Positions 35,909-44,873 of a stretch of 64,000 nucleotides of DNA are shown piece by piece; the stretch's first letter is position 1, and each line of letters starts with the position of its first letter. The notes below the pieces were generated by a model, which saw nothing but the letters and a program-made list of their open reading frames with translations, made no database searches and was not told the DNA's origin. A program made the translations under genes and the position numbers. Where the stretch lies: positions 749,501-813,500 of the forward strand of contig NZ_CP041253.1 of the NCBI RefSeq assembly GCF_006575665.1. Direction: 5' to 3'. The stretch is from Echinicola soli. Its GTDB lineage: Bacteria; Bacteroidota; Bacteroidia; Cytophagales; Cyclobacteriaceae.

Positions 35909-37405
35909 ATGAAGAGAAATTATATCTTGGCCGCTGCCATGGGCCTTATGCTTTCCTGGCAAGCCACTGCCCAAGAGCAGTCACTGGCTGAAAAATACGC
36001 CGGTACGATCAGTGATGCAGACTTAGAGGAACACCTTTCCTATTTGGCATCAGATGAAATGGAAGGCAGGGAAACAGGTGAAAAAGGCCAGAAAATGGCT
36101 GCAGAATACCTGAGCGGATTTTATAACGAAATCGGACTGGAAGGACCAGTCGATGGCAAATACAGCCAGCCGTTCTCCTTGGCCAGCGTTTCCTTTGGAG
36201 ACATTTACCTCAAAGTGGGCAAGCAAAAGCTGGTCAACAACGAAGACTTTGTGTTCATCGGTGACGGTGATGTGAAAAAGGAAAAAACAGAGCTGGTTTT
36301 CCTGGGCCTTGCCAATGAAGAGAACCTCGAAAAGGTGGACGTGGAAGGTAAATTCGTCGGCCTGTGGGCCATCGGCCAGCAAGCAGGCGGCTTGATGGAC
36401 CAAATCTGGGAAGCAGGCGCCACAGGTATCATCGTGGTGACCATGGAAGGCCAATCCAACTTTGACCGCTTGGCCAACCGCTACAAATCTCTTAGCGGAA
36501 AAGGCCGATTGGGCTTTGAAAAGCCAACCGAGCAAAAGCCGGTATTCCTGGTAAGCTCCGATAAAATGGCCAGCTTGTTCGAGAAATCCGTAGAAGAACT
36601 TAAGCAAGCTGCCAAAGACGATCCTGCCAGCATTTCTTCCCAAAAAGTGCGCTACAAGATCGAAAAGAACAAAGAAATGGTAGGCACCGAAAATGTAATG
36701 GGCTACCTAGAAGGCACGGACAAAAAAGATGAAGTCCTCGTGATCTCTTCCCACTATGACCACATTGGTATCAATAGCAAAGGGGAAATCAACAATGGTG
36801 CAGATGATGATGGCTCCGGTACAGTTTCTGTCATGGAAATAGCCCAGGCATTTGCTACCGCCGCAAAGGAAGGCGACCGACCAAGGAGATCGGTACTTTT
36901 CCTCAATGTCTCTGGTGAAGAAAAAGGCCTCTTGGGATCGGAGTATTATACCGAAAACCCCATTTTCCCGCTCGAAAACACCGTAAATAACCTTAACATC
37001 GACATGGTGGGCCGAGTGGACTACGAATACCAAGATGCCGAAGACCAGGATTATGTCTATGTGATCGGTTCTGAAATGCTGGCTTCTCAGCTGAAAACCA
37101 TCATCGAATACAATAACATTACCCACACGGATTTGATATTGGATTACCGCTATGATGCGGAAGATGATCCGAACAGGTTCTACTACCGTTCTGACCATTA
37201 TAACTTCGCCAAGCACAATATCCCCGTAGCATTCTTCTTTAACGGTGTGCATGACGACTATCACCAGCCTACTGACACCGTGGACAAGATCGAATTTGGT
37301 CTACTGGAAAAAAGGGCCAAACTGATCTTCTACACCGCCTGGGACCTGGCCAACAGGGACAAAAGAACGCCCGTGGACGGCAGCAACGACCGGGGTGAAC
37401 GATAA
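35909..37405 (+). CDS. Secreted M28-family zinc aminopeptidase
   Basis: A 498-residue exported peptidase. Signal peptide about 1-21 (ending ATAQ). A protease-associated-type insert (about 105-220) is followed by the M28 catalytic domain with zinc ligands in SSHYDHIG, NGADDDGSGTV, SGEEKGLLGSEYY, NIDMVGRV and HDDYHQPTDT. These supply the two-zinc site and catalytic glutamates of leucine/glutamine-type aminopeptidases. The M28 fold also includes non-peptidase glutaminyl cyclases, but the intact DDDGSG and EE motifs favour peptidase activity. A single gene with its own terminator. Confidence 0.92.
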   Translation: MKRNYILAAAMGLMLSWQATAQEQSLAEKYAGTISDADLEEHLSYLASDEMEGRETGEKGQKMAAEYLSGFYNEIGLEGPVDGKYSQPFSLASVSFGDIYLKVGKQKLVNNEDFVFIGDGDVKKEKTELVFLGLANEENLEKVDVEGKFVGLWAIGQQAGGLMDQIWEAGATGIIVVTMEGQSNFDRLANRYKSLSGKGRLGFEKPTEQKPVFLVSSDKMASLFEKSVEELKQAAKDDPASISSQKVRYKIEKNKEMVGTENVMGYLEGTDKKDEVLVISSHYDHIGINSKGEINNGADDDGSGTVSVMEIAQAFATAAKEGDRPRRSVLFLNVSGEEKGLLGSEYYTENPIFPLENTVNNLNIDMVGRVDYEYQDAEDQDYVYVIGSEMLASQLKTIIEYNNITHTDLILDYRYDAEDDPNRFYYRSDHYNFAKHNIPVAFFFNGVHDDYHQPTDTVDKIEFGLLEKRAKLIFYTAWDLANRDKRTPVDGSNDRGER

Positions 37406-37440
37406 TATCACCAAAAGCTAAAGGCCTGAATGCCAAAAGT

Positions 37441-37476
37441 AAAAAACCGCAGATCTATCGATACTGCGGTTTTTTT
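37441..37476 (+). terminator. Intrinsic terminator after the M28 peptidase gene
   Basis: AAAAAACCGCAG / CTGCGGTTTTTT stem with an 11-base loop and a T-run. Confidence 0.92.
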
Positions 37477-37486
37477 GGCTTTTACC

Positions 37487-37572
37487 GACCCTCGTTTATA
37501 ACAAGCGGCCGAATGAGCATGGCATTTGTTATGCCAGTAAAGCGTTATTTATATCACCTGGTCAGTTCCAAA
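37487..37572 (+). repeat. Direct repeat C, copy 1
   Basis: About 86 bases (GACCCTCG ... GTTCCAAA) repeated at 38129-38214 in the same orientation. It contains GGCATTTGTTATGCC, a palindrome. It overlaps the 3' end and stop codon of the lipoprotein gene. Confidence 0.75.
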
Positions 37573-38042
37573 TAAGGTTCGGTGTTAACCTCTGAATCAT
37601 TCCAGATACTATCACCATTATACCATACTTCTTCTTGGATTACCCCGTTCTTTGGATAACGAAAAACAGCTTCCAATGTATCTGTGTCATTTTCATTCCA
37701 TTCCAGGTAAGTAACAGGTTTCTCTTCGGATTCAGTATAGTTTAGAGAGATTCGAAGCCTGTATTCATTTTGATGCTCAATATGGCTTATATTCCTTGGA
37801 GAACTCAAATTCCCATCATAAACTTCTTGCACCTCACCATCTACTTTATAAAATAACCGTAAGGCCTCCACGTCTATCGCATCCGGATGGGATGGATCCA
37901 ATATATCTTCTCCATCTTCATTTTTTACGGCTAATTCAACTGCCGTATCGATTATTGTGTTATCGCTTGGTTCGTCCACTTTATCACATGAAGTCACCGC
38001 CAAAAAAAACAATAAAAACAAAATTCTAGAGTAGTGTAACAT
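37554..38042 (-). CDS. Hypothetical lipoprotein, 162 aa
   Basis: An unrecognised exported lipoprotein: lipobox ending at C19 (FLAVTSC), then an acidic linker and a beta-rich domain (VEALRLFYKVDGEVQEVYDG, EYRLRISLNYTESEE, LEWNENDTDTLEAVFRYPKNG). It may be a small SusF/DUF-like surface lipoprotein, but I see no diagnostic motif. Its last codons and stop lie in repeat C copy 1, and another copy of the repeat starts 87 bases upstream of its start, so the gene is bracketed by direct repeats. Function unknown. Confidence 0.65.
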   Translation of the reverse strand: MLHYSRILFLLFFLAVTSCDKVDEPSDNTIIDTAVELAVKNEDGEDILDPSHPDAIDVEALRLFYKVDGEVQEVYDGNLSSPRNISHIEHQNEYRLRISLNYTESEEKPVTYLEWNENDTDTLEAVFRYPKNGVIQEEVWYNGDSIWNDSEVNTEPYLELTR

Positions 38043-38343
38043 AAAAAAACTGTTTAGTATGAAATAATAATATTCAATGAATCACTAAGGAGAAGAAAAA
38101 AAATTAAAATACCAAAAGTACTATTCCTGACCCTCACCAATAACGAGTGGCCGAATAAGTCCGGCATTTGTAATGCCAGTAAAGCATTGCTTATATCACC
38201 TGATCCGTTCCAAAGACGGTTATCATCCATCGAGTCAAAGATGTGACACTAGCCAGTGCCGGGGCACAGCCCCAAATGTCTCATATCTCAAGTCCCAATA
38301 CTCATATCTCACTACTCGATACTTACATCTTGATACTCTATTC
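38043..38343. other. Spacer with repeat C and TCTCA-type tracts
   Basis: It holds repeat C copy 2 (38129-38214), a GTGCCGGGGCACAGCC palindrome-like block (about 38252), and degenerate CTCATATCTCA/ATACTCATATC tracts (about 38280-38340) like those at 20.3 kb. No gene. Confidence 0.6.
38129..38214 (+). repeat. Direct repeat C, copy 2
   Basis: The same 86-base unit as 37487-37572, with most positions identical by eye (AATGCCAGTAAAGC, TATATCACCTG, GTTCCAAA). It contains the palindrome GGCATTTGTAATGCC. Confidence 0.75.
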
Positions 38344-39705
38344 TTAGCGTTTGCCGCCTTTTTTCTTCATCTGGTTACGGTTCTTTTTGGCTTTGCTGTT
38401 CTTGTTGCCACGGACTTTTTTCTTATCTGGATTATAGTGGGGATTGCTGGTGGCACGGGCTTTTTTCTCATGAAAGGCACCTTTGAAGGTCGGGTCTGCT
38501 TTTTGTTTTTGCTTGTCGATCTCACGGTCATAGGCCTGCTTTTCAGCAAATGGCGTCTCGGCAATGCGCACCTCCTTGGGAATCGGCTCTTCGGGAACAT
38601 CCATACGGATGATTTCCTCGATCCGACCAAAATGGTATTCTTCTGCCGGATTGATAAAAGTAAAAGCCGCACCTTCCTGTTCTGCTCGTCCGGTCCGTCC
38701 CACACGATGGACATAGTCCTCATAGATCAGCGGCACATCAAAATTCACCACATGGCTGACCATGCTGATATCCAGCCCCCTGGCCGCCACATCCGTCGCC
38801 ACGAGAATCCGTACATTTCCTGACTTAAAATCATCCACGGAATTGATACGGGTATTTTGGCCTTTGTTGGCATGGATCACGCGGATTTCACCGTGTTTTC
38901 TACGCTCCAGGTATTGGTAGACTGCCTCAGCATTTTTACGGGATTTGGTAAAGACGATTACCCGATTGATCTCCTGATTCTGAAGGAGATGGTCCAGCAG
39001 GGTGATCTTGGTCTTCAGATTGGGAACAAAATACTTGGTCTGTGACACCGTATCTGCCGTAGTCGCTTGCAGCGCTATTTCAATCCGCTCCGGAAACTCC
39101 AGAAATTCGTGTGAAATACCCTCCACCCTTTCGGAGAAAGTCGCCGAAAAAAGCATGTTTTGCCGCTTTACCGGAATGACTTCCAAAATCGATCGGATCT
39201 GTGGCATAAAACCCATGTCCATCATTTTATCCGCTTCGTCCATCACCATGGTCTTGATATTGCGCACGAAGATTTCTCCTTTGCTATAGATATCCATAAA
39301 TCGACCGGGAGTGGCGATGATAATGTCCACGCCCTCACGGATCTTTTCGATCTGTGGTGTAGGCCCGATACCTCCGTACAGGCACACATACCGCAGGTCA
39401 GTATATTTTCCAAGATCCAGGATAGCCTGTTCTATCTGAATCACCAGTTCCCGCGTCGGCGCCAAGATCAATGCCCTGGCATGTTCACCTTGGGCATATT
39501 TGGCCTTCATGAGTAGTGGGAGCACATAGGCAGCCGTCTTGCCGGTTCCGGTCTGGGCGATGCCCAAAATGTCCTGGCCACCGAGTGCCAGCGGAATGGT
39601 TTTTTCCTGAATAGGGGTAGGCTTGGTGTAGCCTGCCTCTTTCACTGCTTCCAAAAGCTGCTTATTCAGTTTAAAATTCTCGAAAGACTGCGGGCTATCG
39701 GACAT
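38344..39705 (-). CDS. DEAD-box ATP-dependent RNA helicase (RhlE-type)
   Basis: A 453-residue helicase with all core motifs: Q motif and PTPIQEKTIP, AQTGTGKTAAY (motif I), PTRELVIQ (Ia), TPGRFM, MDEADKM (II, DEAD), FSATF (III), ATDVAARGLDI (V) and HRVGRTGRAE (VI). A long basic C-terminal tail rich in Lys/Arg/Asn, with no RNA-binding domain, matches RhlE-type enzymes, which act in ribosome assembly and RNA turnover. Adjacent to pyrC in divergent orientation with a 71-base spacer. Confidence 0.95.
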   Translation of the reverse strand: MSDSPQSFENFKLNKQLLEAVKEAGYTKPTPIQEKTIPLALGGQDILGIAQTGTGKTAAYVLPLLMKAKYAQGEHARALILAPTRELVIQIEQAILDLGKYTDLRYVCLYGGIGPTPQIEKIREGVDIIIATPGRFMDIYSKGEIFVRNIKTMVMDEADKMMDMGFMPQIRSILEVIPVKRQNMLFSATFSERVEGISHEFLEFPERIEIALQATTADTVSQTKYFVPNLKTKITLLDHLLQNQEINRVIVFTKSRKNAEAVYQYLERRKHGEIRVIHANKGQNTRINSVDDFKSGNVRILVATDVAARGLDISMVSHVVNFDVPLIYEDYVHRVGRTGRAEQEGAAFTFINPAEEYHFGRIEEIIRMDVPEEPIPKEVRIAETPFAEKQAYDREIDKQKQKADPTFKGAFHEKKARATSNPHYNPDKKKVRGNKNSKAKKNRNQMKKKGGKR

Positions 39706-39776
39706 GATTTATTAATTTTAGCTTCAAATTGATTTGGGATATTTTCTACTCCTGCAAACTCGAATAAAATAGTGTT

Positions 39777-41126
39777 ATGAAGAAGCGTATATTGATCACT
39801 GATGCAAATATAGTAAATGAAGGTAAGATTATTCGTGGGGATGTCTTTATACAGGACGGATTGATTTTCTCAGCAGGAGGAAACCTAAAGGATTTTAAAG
39901 CAGAGGCGGATGTGACCATTGATGCAAAAGGAAAATATTTGCTTCCCGGGCTGATCGATGACCAAGTCCACTTCCGCGAGCCCGGCCTTACGCATAAAGC
40001 CGAAATCTACACCGAGGCGAAGGCTGCCGTGGCTGGCGGGGTCACCACTTTTATGGAAATGCCCAACACCGTTCCACAAGCTACTACATTGGAGCTCTTG
40101 GAGGAAAAATATAACATCGCTGCTGAGAAATCACTGGCAAACTACTCTTTTTACCTTGGCGCCACCAATGACAACCTGGACGAGCTACTCAAAGCCGATC
40201 CTAGCACCATCTGTGGCATCAAGGTGTTCCAGGGCTCTTCTACGGGCAATATGCTGGTGGACAATCAGGAGACCCTGGAAAGCATCTTCGAAAAATGCGA
40301 GATGCTCATCGCTACGCACAGCGAAAATGATGACATCATCAAGGCCAACCTTGAAAAATACAAAGCGGAATACGGCGATGACATTCCCGTGAAATACCAC
40401 CCTAAAATCCGCTCGGCAGAAGCCTGCTATGATGCCTCCAAGCGCGTGGTGGACCTGGCCAGAAAATACGGCACCAAACTTCACATCCTCCACATCAGCA
40501 CGGCCAAGGAGGTGATGCTCTTTGACAACACCCTTCCGCTGGAGGAAAAACGCATCACAGCAGAAGCCTGTATTCACCATATGTGGTTTTCCGAGGAAGA
40601 TTATGATAAAAAAGGCACCTTGATCAAGTGGAATCCTGCCGTAAAAACGGCCAAAGACCGTGACGAGATCCTAAAAGGTGTACTGGATGACCATATCGAC
40701 GTCATTGCTACGGATCACGCTCCACACACCCTGGAAGAAAAGGACAATCCTTACACCAAAGCCCCTTCCGGTGGCCCGTTGGTGCAGCACAGTTTGGTCG
40801 CACTGCTGGAAATGTATCATCAAGGCAAGATTTCCTTGGAGCAAATTGTTCAAAAGGCCTGTCATAATGTCGCAATCCTATTTGAAATTGATAAAAGAGG
40901 CTATATCCGTCCTGGTTATCATGCCGATTTGGTGCTAGTGGATTTGGATGCTCCCTGGGAAGTAAAAAAAGAAAACATCCTTTCGAAATGCGGCTGGTCG
41001 CCTTTTGAAGGACAAACTTTCCAGTCAAAAATCACGCACACAATAGTTTCCGGACACATTGCGTACGAAAATGAGACATTCCACGAAGATCAAAAAGGAC
41101 AACGACTTAAATTTTCCAGAAAATAA
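39777..41126 (+). CDS. pyrC: Dihydroorotase (class I-like)
   Basis: A 449-residue amidohydrolase that closes carbamoyl-aspartate to dihydroorotate in pyrimidine synthesis. The barrel motifs are GLIDDQVHFREPG (63-65 QVH instead of the usual HVH), TTFMEMPNT, ATHSEND, LHILHIST and TDHAPHTLEEK, with the catalytic Asp in TDHAP. The first metal histidine is replaced by Q63, a variant I recall from other Bacteroidota enzymes, so the metal centre may be one-metal or reshaped. allantoinase/hydantoinase relatives are the alternative, but FREPG and the MEMPNT string favour dihydroorotase. It is divergent from the helicase gene; the tRNA-His promoter follows. Confidence 0.9.
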   Translation: MKKRILITDANIVNEGKIIRGDVFIQDGLIFSAGGNLKDFKAEADVTIDAKGKYLLPGLIDDQVHFREPGLTHKAEIYTEAKAAVAGGVTTFMEMPNTVPQATTLELLEEKYNIAAEKSLANYSFYLGATNDNLDELLKADPSTICGIKVFQGSSTGNMLVDNQETLESIFEKCEMLIATHSENDDIIKANLEKYKAEYGDDIPVKYHPKIRSAEACYDASKRVVDLARKYGTKLHILHISTAKEVMLFDNTLPLEEKRITAEACIHHMWFSEEDYDKKGTLIKWNPAVKTAKDRDEILKGVLDDHIDVIATDHAPHTLEEKDNPYTKAPSGGPLVQHSLVALLEMYHQGKISLEQIVQKACHNVAILFEIDKRGYIRPGYHADLVLVDLDAPWEVKKENILSKCGWSPFEGQTFQSKITHTIVSGHIAYENETFHEDQKGQRLKFSRK

Positions 41127-41139
41127 TCAGCATTAGCTA

Positions 41140-41170
41140 TTGTTTGAAAAAAAACCGTGTATTACCTTTG
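41140..41170 (+). promoter_or_regulatory. Promoter of tRNA-His
   Basis: TTG (41140-41142), 20 bases, then TACCTTTG (41163-41170), matching the Bacteroidota consensus. Predicted start near 41177, about 36 bases before the tRNA. Confidence 0.8.
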
Positions 41171-41212
41171 CAGTCCGTTCAGGGAAAAGACCTGAATAGA
41201 ACTGATAAATAT

Positions 41213-41287
41213 GGTGGTTGTAGCTCAGCTGGTTAGAGCGCTGGTTTGTGGCACCAGAGGTCGCCGGTTCGAACCCGGTCTTCCACC
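41213..41287 (+). tRNA. tRNA-His (anticodon GTG)
   Basis: It has the extra 5' G (41213) paired with the terminal C, as tRNA-His requires. D-arm AGCTCAGCTGGTTAGAGC, anticodon stem-loop CTGGTTTGTGGCACCAG with GTG, and T-arm GCCGGTTCGAACCCGGT. The acceptor stem has two T-T mismatches in this reading, which I recall as common in Bacteroidota tRNA-His. CCA is not encoded. Confidence 0.93.
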
Positions 41288-41288
41288 C

Positions 41289-41320
41289 AAAACCCCTCAT
41301 AATGAGGGGTTTTTATTTTT
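41289..41320 (+). terminator. Terminator of tRNA-His
   Basis: AACCCCTC / GAGGGGTT stem closed by a short ATAAT loop and followed by a T-rich tail (TTTATTTTT). Confidence 0.9.
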
Positions 41321-41389
41321 ATAGACACCACAAGGAACTAATTCGGCATACTATTTGTCGGAAGAATGTATCATCAAAACAGTGTAGTA

Positions 41390-41539
41390 ATGTTTACATT
41401 ATTCAAACAACGACCTACCTTTCCAAAGGTAAAACCTGTAAATTTGAAGGATATTCAAATGTATATGGCAAAATTCGAGGAATCTTTGAAGAACTTCGAT
41501 GAGGTACAAAAAGAAAACGTTAAGTCAATTACCAGATAA
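41390..41539 (+). CDS. Small charged protein of unknown function, 49 aa
   Basis: ATG at 41390 to TAA at 41537-41539. It starts MFTLFKQRPTFPKVKPVNLK and ends VQKENVKSITR. A basic, proline-containing N-terminal third is followed by an amphipathic helix-forming region (DIQMYMAKFEESLKNFDEVQ). It lies between the tRNA-His terminator and another intrinsic terminator that starts 5 bases after its stop, with no other ORF in the interval, so it has its own transcript. No TAnnTTTG exact box is seen; a looser TA-n3-TTTG lies near 41350. I know no family for it. The alternative is a non-coding RNA. Confidence 0.55.
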   Translation: MFTLFKQRPTFPKVKPVNLKDIQMYMAKFEESLKNFDEVQKENVKSITR

Positions 41540-41543
41540 AAGT

Positions 41544-41576
41544 AAAAAGGTCACAATTTAGTGACCTTTATTTTTT
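41544..41576 (+). terminator. Terminator after the 49-codon ORF
   Basis: AAAGGTCAC / GTGACCTTT stem, 6-base loop, then TATTTTTT. It begins 5 bases after the stop. Confidence 0.9.
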
Positions 41577-41654
41577 CGGATTTTATTTTTCTTTTCGCAG
41601 TATTAGGGTATTTTTAGTAAACACTCAAGAACCACTTTTAACTGCAAAAATTCA

Positions 41655-43571
41655 ATGAGCTACATCCATTTTGATAAGACAGAATTAATTAACTTAAATT
41701 ATTCTCTCGAAAAAGAAACCATCAGGTCTAACCGTTCAGGATGCTATACCAGCACCACGATTATCGGATGTAACACTAGAAAGTACCATGGATTACTGGT
41801 GGCACCACAACCACAGATCGACACCCAGCTCCATGTCCTGTTATCCACCATTCACGAAACGGTCATCCAGCGAGGTGCCAGCTTTAACTTGGGCATCTGC
41901 AAATACCCGGGCACATACTCCCCCAGAGGACATAAATACCTGGAGGACTATAGCTCCGAACCTATCCCCAACCTTATTTATCGAGTGGGCGGTGTGGTCT
42001 TACAAAAAGAAATCATTCTCGACACCACCGCGGACAGAATGATGATCAAATACACACTGCTCGATGCCCATTCACCCACCACCTTACGGCTTAGCCCTTT
42101 TTTGGCCTTCAGAGGATATCACGGCTTATCCAAGGCCAACACCTTTGTCAATAAAAAATACAACAAAGTAAAAAATGGCCTTGAATTCAAACTGTACGAC
42201 GCCTACTCTCCTTTATCCCTACAAATCTCCAAAAAAAGTGATTTTATAGCGGTTCCTGATTGGTATTACGATATTGAATACATCAGGGAAAAAGAGCGAG
42301 GCTACGATTTCCTGGAAGACCTTTATGTACCTGGCTACTTTGAATTCCCCATCGAAAAGGGGGAATCTGTCATATTCGCCGCCGGTCTGAAGGAAGCAGA
42401 TCCTGATTCATTGGCAGGAGCTTTTGACCGGGAACTCAAGAGAAGAACCCCAAGGGACAATTTTGAAAACTGCCTCAAAAATGCTGCGGGGCAATTTATA
42501 AGTCGCCGCGGTGACGAAACCAGGGTCATCGCCGGATACCCTTGGTTTGGCTGGTGGGGCAGGGATACCTTGATCGCTCTCCCTGGACTCACCCTTACTC
42601 AAGGCGACTACACCACCTTTAAAGATGTCATGCACACCCTCTCCAATGACATCCAAGGAGCCATGTTTCCCAATATTGGCAGCGGAGGACAATTTAACAT
42701 GAACACCTTGGATGCTCCACTATGGTATTTTTGGGCTTGGCAGCAATATGAAAGCTATACTGGCGACCGTAAAACCATCACCGATCAGTACCTCCCTAAA
42801 CTTAAAGGCATCATCGACGGTCTCTTGGCCGGAAGTGACTTTAACATCAAAGTTCAAGAGAATGGCTTGCTCTATGGCGGTAAAGAAGGCGTCGCACTGA
42901 CCTGGATGGATGCGGTGACCACCGATGGCCCAGTCACCCCCAGGATCGGCTGTCCAGTAGAAATCAACGCCCTTTGGTACAATGCGCTGTGCTATTACCA
43001 TGAACTCACCAATGAAGCTTTCGCCAAGGAGCTCGCTGAAAGGGTAAAATCCTCTTTTATCGATGCGTTTTGGGACAAAGGAAAAGGCTACCTCGCTGAT
43101 GTCGTCAATGGCGACTACAAAGACTGGTCAATCCGTCCCAATATGGTTTTCAGCACCTCCTTACCCTATAGTCCCCTGGAAGAGACCCAAAAGGCGGAAG
43201 TCCTGGAAGCCATTAAACTCTACCTCCTCACCCCTAGAGGACTGAGAACCCTTGCTCCGGGAAATCCCGCCTACAAAGGCTATTACCAAGGCAATCAATA
43301 TCAACGGGACAACGCCTATCACCAAGGCACGGTCTGGCCATGGCTTCTCGGCCACTTTGTAGAAGGCTATTTGAAAATTCACGGCAAAGCCGGCAAAAGT
43401 ATGATCGAAAAGCTGATCAGAGGCTTTGATGATACGATGTCCCAGTATGGGGTTGGCACCATAGCGGAGATTTACGATGGCGATCCACCACATAGAGCAA
43501 AAGGGGCTATATCACAAGCCTGGAGTGTCGGAGAACTTCTCCGGAGCATGCATTTAGTTAATCACTATTAA
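41655..43571 (+). CDS. Glycogen debranching enzyme, amylo-alpha-1,6-glucosidase (GH133-like)
   Basis: A 638-residue cytoplasmic enzyme that hydrolyses alpha-1,6 branch stubs of glycogen/maltodextrin. The N-terminal GDE domain has ETIRSNRSGCYTSTTIIGC and NTRKYHGLLVAPQP (about 22-50). The C-terminal (alpha/alpha)6 barrel has GYPWFGWWGRDTLIALPG, LTWMDAVT, GCPVEINALWYNAL and YHQGTVWPWLLG. The gene starts a three-gene operon: 12 bases to the GT4 gene, which in turn overlaps the GH57 gene. Together they handle intracellular glycogen or maltodextrin. Confidence 0.94.
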   Translation: MSYIHFDKTELINLNYSLEKETIRSNRSGCYTSTTIIGCNTRKYHGLLVAPQPQIDTQLHVLLSTIHETVIQRGASFNLGICKYPGTYSPRGHKYLEDYSSEPIPNLIYRVGGVVLQKEIILDTTADRMMIKYTLLDAHSPTTLRLSPFLAFRGYHGLSKANTFVNKKYNKVKNGLEFKLYDAYSPLSLQISKKSDFIAVPDWYYDIEYIREKERGYDFLEDLYVPGYFEFPIEKGESVIFAAGLKEADPDSLAGAFDRELKRRTPRDNFENCLKNAAGQFISRRGDETRVIAGYPWFGWWGRDTLIALPGLTLTQGDYTTFKDVMHTLSNDIQGAMFPNIGSGGQFNMNTLDAPLWYFWAWQQYESYTGDRKTITDQYLPKLKGIIDGLLAGSDFNIKVQENGLLYGGKEGVALTWMDAVTTDGPVTPRIGCPVEINALWYNALCYYHELTNEAFAKELAERVKSSFIDAFWDKGKGYLADVVNGDYKDWSIRPNMVFSTSLPYSPLEETQKAEVLEAIKLYLLTPRGLRTLAPGNPAYKGYYQGNQYQRDNAYHQGTVWPWLLGHFVEGYLKIHGKAGKSMIEKLIRGFDDTMSQYGVGTIAEIYDGDPPHRAKGAISQAWSVGELLRSMHLVNHY

Positions 43572-43583
43572 ACGTCACTTTTT

Positions 43584-44873
43584 ATGAAGGTATTAATGTT
43601 TGGATGGGAATTTCCACCGCATATCTCAGGTGGATTGGGAACGGCCTGTTATGGGCTACTGAAAGGAATGTCACATTTTGATCATGAAGTGATTTTTGTC
43701 GTCCCAAAACTATATGGAGACGAAGATCCTTTAGCTGATTTCGTAAATGCCAGTGAGGTCGAAATCGATTACAGGGAAAAGCGATTCAAACAGATTTGGA
43801 AAAACCTCACTTATCTGGAAGTGAGCTCCTTTTTGATACCATATTTGGGTCCTGAGGAATTTTCCCGCTTTACAGACAAAGCACTCCATGATCGTACGGA
43901 CGTGGACGAAAGCATCTTTGCCAATAAATTTTCCTTTAGCGGAAAATACAATAAGGACCTTATTATGGAAGTATCGCGCTATGCCTTAGTAGCCGGTCAA
44001 ATTGCCAAAAACAAGGAACATGACATCATCCATGCGCACGACTGGCTCTCCTTCCCTGCTGGAATCGCTGCGAAACAAATTAGCGGCAAACCACTCGTCG
44101 TGCATGTTCATGCCACGGAATTTGATCGTTCTGGAGAAAATGTCAACCAGCGTGTATATGACATCGAGCGGTCAGGAATGGAAATGGCAGATAAAATCAT
44201 CGCAGTAAGCCACCTTACAAAAAAAACGATCATCACCCGTTATGGCATTCCGGAAGAAAAGGTCACTGTCATCCATAATGCTGTCCTTGACACCAGCATC
44301 ATCACCAGTACAGCCACCAAAAAAGTCCCGGAAAAAATAGTCACCTTCCTCGGCAGGATCACCTTCCAAAAAGGCCCTGAATACTTTATCGAAGCAGCCA
44401 ACAAAGTCCTCAAAAAAGACGATAATGTCCGCTTTGTGATGGCGGGATCCGGCGACCTGATGAACAGGATGATCGACCGTGTGGCGGAATTGCGAATAGC
44501 CACCAAATTCCATTTCACTGGCTTTCTAAAAGGCGAAGATGTAGACCAGATGTTTGCCATCAGCGATGTCTACGTAATGCCCTCCGTCTCCGAGCCTTTT
44601 GGCATCTCCCCCCTGGAAGCCGTCCGGTATAATACGCCCGTGATTATCTCAAAGCAGTCGGGAGTCGCAGAAGTCCTTACCAATGCCCTAAAAATAGATT
44701 TTTGGGACATTGATGCCATGGCGGACGCCATCTTTGCCCTGCTTCACTATGGGGGTATATCTACGATGTTCCGACAATGCGGAAGCGAAGAACTCAAAAA
44801 AATGAAATGGGAGCACGTCGCTGAAAAAATCTTCGCCCTATATGATAAAACTCTAACCGTAACACATTCATGA
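43584..44873 (+). CDS. GT4/GT5-like glycosyltransferase (glycogen-synthase-like)
   Basis: A 429-residue GT-B glycosyltransferase. The N-terminal half opens MKVLMFGWEFPPHISGGLGTAC, named by its first half, as in glycogen and starch synthases, with HAHDWLSFPAGIAAKQ as the acceptor-binding segment. The C-terminal Rossmann half has FLGRITFQKGPEYFIEA and the nucleotide-sugar E-x7-E motif, E337 and E345 in EPFGISPLEAVRY. It likely transfers glucose from a nucleotide-sugar to an alpha-glucan. It overlaps the GH57 gene by 4 bases (ATGA), so translation is coupled. Confidence 0.9.
   Translation: MKVLMFGWEFPPHISGGLGTACYGLLKGMSHFDHEVIFVVPKLYGDEDPLADFVNASEVEIDYREKRFKQIWKNLTYLEVSSFLIPYLGPEEFSRFTDKALHDRTDVDESIFANKFSFSGKYNKDLIMEVSRYALVAGQIAKNKEHDIIHAHDWLSFPAGIAAKQISGKPLVVHVHATEFDRSGENVNQRVYDIERSGMEMADKIIAVSHLTKKTIITRYGIPEEKVTVIHNAVLDTSIITSTATKKVPEKIVTFLGRITFQKGPEYFIEAANKVLKKDDNVRFVMAGSGDLMNRMIDRVAELRIATKFHFTGFLKGEDVDQMFAISDVYVMPSVSEPFGISPLEAVRYNTPVIISKQSGVAEVLTNALKIDFWDIDAMADAIFALLHYGGISTMFRQCGSEELKKMKWEHVAEKIFALYDKTLTVTHS

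Noticed and set aside
41248..41502. An 84-residue open frame starting inside tRNA-His.
   Set aside because: It begins inside the tRNA and crosses the terminator. The 49-codon ORF in another frame fits the transcription unit better.
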